A DNA stretch of 56,437 bases from Magnetospirillum sp. 64-120 (GTDB lineage: Bacteria; Pseudomonadota; Alphaproteobacteria; Rhodospirillales; Magnetospirillaceae), in assembly GCA_001898825.1 (NCBI GenBank), contig MKVK01000044.1, positions 1 to 56,437 on the forward strand, given 5' to 3'. Shown one piece after another: positions 54,913 through 56,437 of this stretch (within the stretch, counting starts at the first letter, position 1; every line of letters starts with the position of its first letter). The translations under genes and the position numbers were made by a program. The notes under the pieces were generated by a model. That model ran no database searches. It was not told where the DNA came from and was given only the letters and a program-made list of their open reading frames with translations.

Positions 54913-55860
54913 TCAGGCGGCGGCGTCGGGCTGGGTCAGGCCGCCGAAACGGGCGAAGAAGGCGGCGTTGGCTTCCGGCAACGGACCTTCGGCGGTTTCC
55001 AGCACGCTCATCAGGTGGCGTTCGGCCGGGGCCTGGACCAGACGATAAAGGTTGCGGCACAACAGCCGCGCCGCCGCCCCCGGCCAGTCGGACGCCAGCA
55101 ATTCGTCGGGCAGCATGGGATCGCGCAACAGCGCTCGGCGATAGCCGTGGATCAGCAGCGAACGCACCATGAAGCAGGTTTCCGGGTCGGGGTCGACCAA
55201 GCCGTCCAAGGCCCGCCACAGAGGGCGGAAAATATCCAGGAAACCCAAGTAATCCTGGGCCAGACGGTCCTGGTCCCAACAGGTGCGGATGACGTCGCGC
55301 AGCGCCTCGGGGGCGACCCAGGCCTCGGCCGAGGCGCGCATCACCACCGCCTGGTCGCCGGCTTCGGCGTCGATCAGCGCCTGTCGCACCGCCGCCTGGT
55401 CGGGATCGGGATGCAGCATGACGCCCGGCGACAACTGGCCGAAACCCAACCAGCCCAGGTCGCGGCGCAGCGCCTCGCGCCGTTCGCCCTCGGTGCCGGA
55501 CAGGTTGGTGAAGACCATGGTCCATTGCTTGTCCCAAGGGCGCCGCGCATAGGAATAGATGCGACGATGCGCCGCCTCGAAACGACGCCGCCCGGTGTCG
55601 GTCAGGCTGTAATAGCTGCGCCGTCCCACATGGGACGAAGTCAGCCAATCTTCCTTGGACAGGCGGAACACCGAGGTGCGGACGATACGTTCGTTCAAAC
55701 CGAAGGGCTCGACCAGACGGATCAGGCTGCCCAGCCAGGACGAACCGCCATGGGGCAGGATGGCGTCGCCATAGACGGTGACGATCAGCGACTTCGCCTT
55801 GGGGCGAAGTTGCTCAAGCGTGGCTTGGACCATGTCGTCCAGACGGGACTTGGCGGGCAT
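54913..55860 (-). CDS. paaX: PaaX-like transcriptional repressor
   Basis: The 315-residue protein matches PaaX. Its N-terminal winged-helix region includes S-L-I-V-T-V-Y-G-D-A-I, W-L-G-S-L-I-R-L-V-E-P-F-G-L, E-R-I-V-R-T-S-V-F-R-L-S-K-E and R-R-S-Y-Y-S-L-T. The middle domain has W-D-K-Q-W-T-M-V-F and the C-terminal domain R-S-L-L-I-H-G-Y-R-R-A-L-L-R-D-P. PaaX represses phenylacetate catabolic genes until phenylacetyl-CoA binds. It is divergent from an ABC substrate-binding gene, suggesting control of uptake of an aromatic or related acid. A GTG at 55893, preceded by AGGA, is an alternative longer start. Confidence 0.92.
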   Translation of the reverse strand: MPAKSRLDDMVQATLEQLRPKAKSLIVTVYGDAILPHGGSSWLGSLIRLVEPFGLNERIVRTSVFRLSKEDWLTSSHVGRRSYYSLTDTGRRRFEAAHRRIYSYARRPWDKQWTMVFTNLSGTEGERREALRRDLGWLGFGQLSPGVMLHPDPDQAAVRQALIDAEAGDQAVVMRASAEAWVAPEALRDVIRTCWDQDRLAQDYLGFLDIFRPLWRALDGLVDPDPETCFMVRSLLIHGYRRALLRDPMLPDELLASDWPGAAARLLCRNLYRLVQAPAERHLMSVLETAEGPLPEANAAFFARFGGLTQPDAAA

Positions 55861-55893
55861 GGGCGGTGTGAAACCCAGGTTGTCAGCAAACAC

Positions 55894-56247
55894 GCCATCC
55901 TAACCAAGGCGATGACGGGCGCAACCCGCTTTTTTCCCCACCGCCCCGACAGCCCACACCGGTTGACAAGCGCCACCCCCTCTCGTTATTCCATATAACA
56001 GAATTAATTCTAGATATCGGAAGGATCCGAACCCCGTTGCGCCGTTGACAAGCCTAGAACCGATACAATATGCTTCGGAAATATTCTAAAAAATGCATCA
56101 TTTCAGATGCACAAATAAAACAGGTAAGCCGCCTATCCCGCAGCGTTTCTATGGTTTTCGCTTTCGCACTTGCGTAACGAATAACCCAGCAATGCCGGGA
56201 ATAATGGAAACATGATGGTCACAATGACCACAGGGAGGAGATACACG
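55894..56247. promoter_or_regulatory. AT-rich divergent control region between paaX and the ABC gene
   Basis: The region contains two plus-strand TTGACA boxes (55963 and 56045) with AT-rich -10-like sequences downstream. Three perfect inverted repeats are present: AGAATTAATTCT (56000-56011), TGCATC-N6-GATGCA (56094-56111) and TGGTCA-CAA-TGACCA (56216-56230). The last lies just before the GGGAGGAG ribosome-binding site of the ABC gene. PaaX binding at one of these is plausible. No gene is seen in the gap. Confidence 0.65.
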
Positions 56248-56437
56248 ATGCGAGGATTTAAAACCATTGCCGGGCTGGCCGTCGCCGGCTGTGCCCTGGC
56301 CTTGTCCTGGAGCGCGCAAGCCGCCGATCCGGTGCGGATCGGCGCCTTCCTGTCGGTGACGGGGCCGGCGTCGTTCCTGGGCGAGCCGGAAAAGAAGACC
56401 CTGGAAATGTATGTGGACCGCCTGAACAAGCAGGGCG
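56248..56437 (+). CDS. ABC transporter substrate-binding protein, N-terminal part (LivK-like, partial)
   Basis: The first 63 codons are present. A signal peptide (M-R-G-F-K-T-I then hydrophobic stretch, cleavage after A-Q-A) leads into P-V-R-I-G-A-F-L-S-V-T-G-P-A-S-F-L-G-E-P-E-K-K-T-L-E-M-Y. This is the start of branched-chain amino-acid-type (Peripla_BP_6) binding proteins. GGGAGGAG lies seven bases before the ATG. Divergence from paaX suggests an aromatic or acyl substrate rather than leucine. The gene runs off the window end. Confidence 0.88.
   Translation, partial: MRGFKTIAGLAVAGCALALSWSAQAADPVRIGAFLSVTGPASFLGEPEKKTLEMYVDRLNKQG

Overview
The window is a high-GC, gene-dense stretch of an alphaproteobacterial chromosome. 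The most likely source is a Magnetospirillum-like member of the Rhodospirillaceae. This is inferred from gene content (DUF2336 protein, SAM-II riboswitch ahead of metZ, perfect GTTC-N7-GTTC LexA boxes, PBP1C/alpha-2-macroglobulin pair, PaaX, long Ala-rich tails on S16 and L19) and from codon use; no magnetosome gene is present. No rRNA, CRISPR array, plasmid origin or intact insertion sequence was seen.

Layout. 0-3 kb: end of an ETF-ubiquinone oxidoreductase gene, a TPR protein, ispE and tRNA-Gln(UUG). 3-8 kb: a DUF1275 membrane protein with atypical codons, a cache-domain protein, a MATE pump, a Tat-exported dienelactone hydrolase, a cysteine-rich periplasmic protein and a ParA-like ATPase. 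8.3-13 kb: a compact podovirus-derived locus with scaffold-like, Bbp19-like, portal and RRGR-motif proteins, two small unknown proteins, a LexA/cI-like S24 repressor and an 89-aa unknown protein. Three perfect alphaproteobacterial SOS boxes lie in front of its three transcription units. 13-19.5 kb: tetR divergent from a complete RND tripartite efflux operon, with a palindromic operator between them. 19.5-27.5 kb: a MITE-like element, an O-methyltransferase, the dapD-dapE-membrane protein operon, a HAD phosphatase, a PAS/GGDEF diguanylate cyclase with a DUF2336 partner, and fabI. 27.6-30.3 kb: SAM-II riboswitch-metZ, apaG, folE. 30.3-33.6 kb: leuC-leuD-leuB. 33.8-37.4 kb: ffh-rpsP-rimM-trmD-rplS. 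37.6-47.9 kb: surface polysaccharide and c-di-GMP genes (UDP-glucuronate decarboxylase, PAS-GGDEF-EAL, J-domain protein, gmhB, heparinase-like protein, CapD/WbpM-like protein, glycosyltransferase). 47.9-54.8 kb: pbpC and a bacterial alpha-2-macroglobulin. 54.9-56.4 kb: PaaX divergent from an ABC substrate-binding protein cut by the window end.

The most notable feature is the 8.3-13 kb locus. A head-assembly module lacking recognisable capsid and terminase genes is wired to DNA-damage control by three identical-architecture LexA boxes within 1.7 kb and carries its own potentially self-cleaving S24 repressor. This suggests a domesticated, SOS-inducible phage remnant or one part of a split particle-producing system. 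Several families of palindromic intergenic repeats are also scattered between the housekeeping operons.
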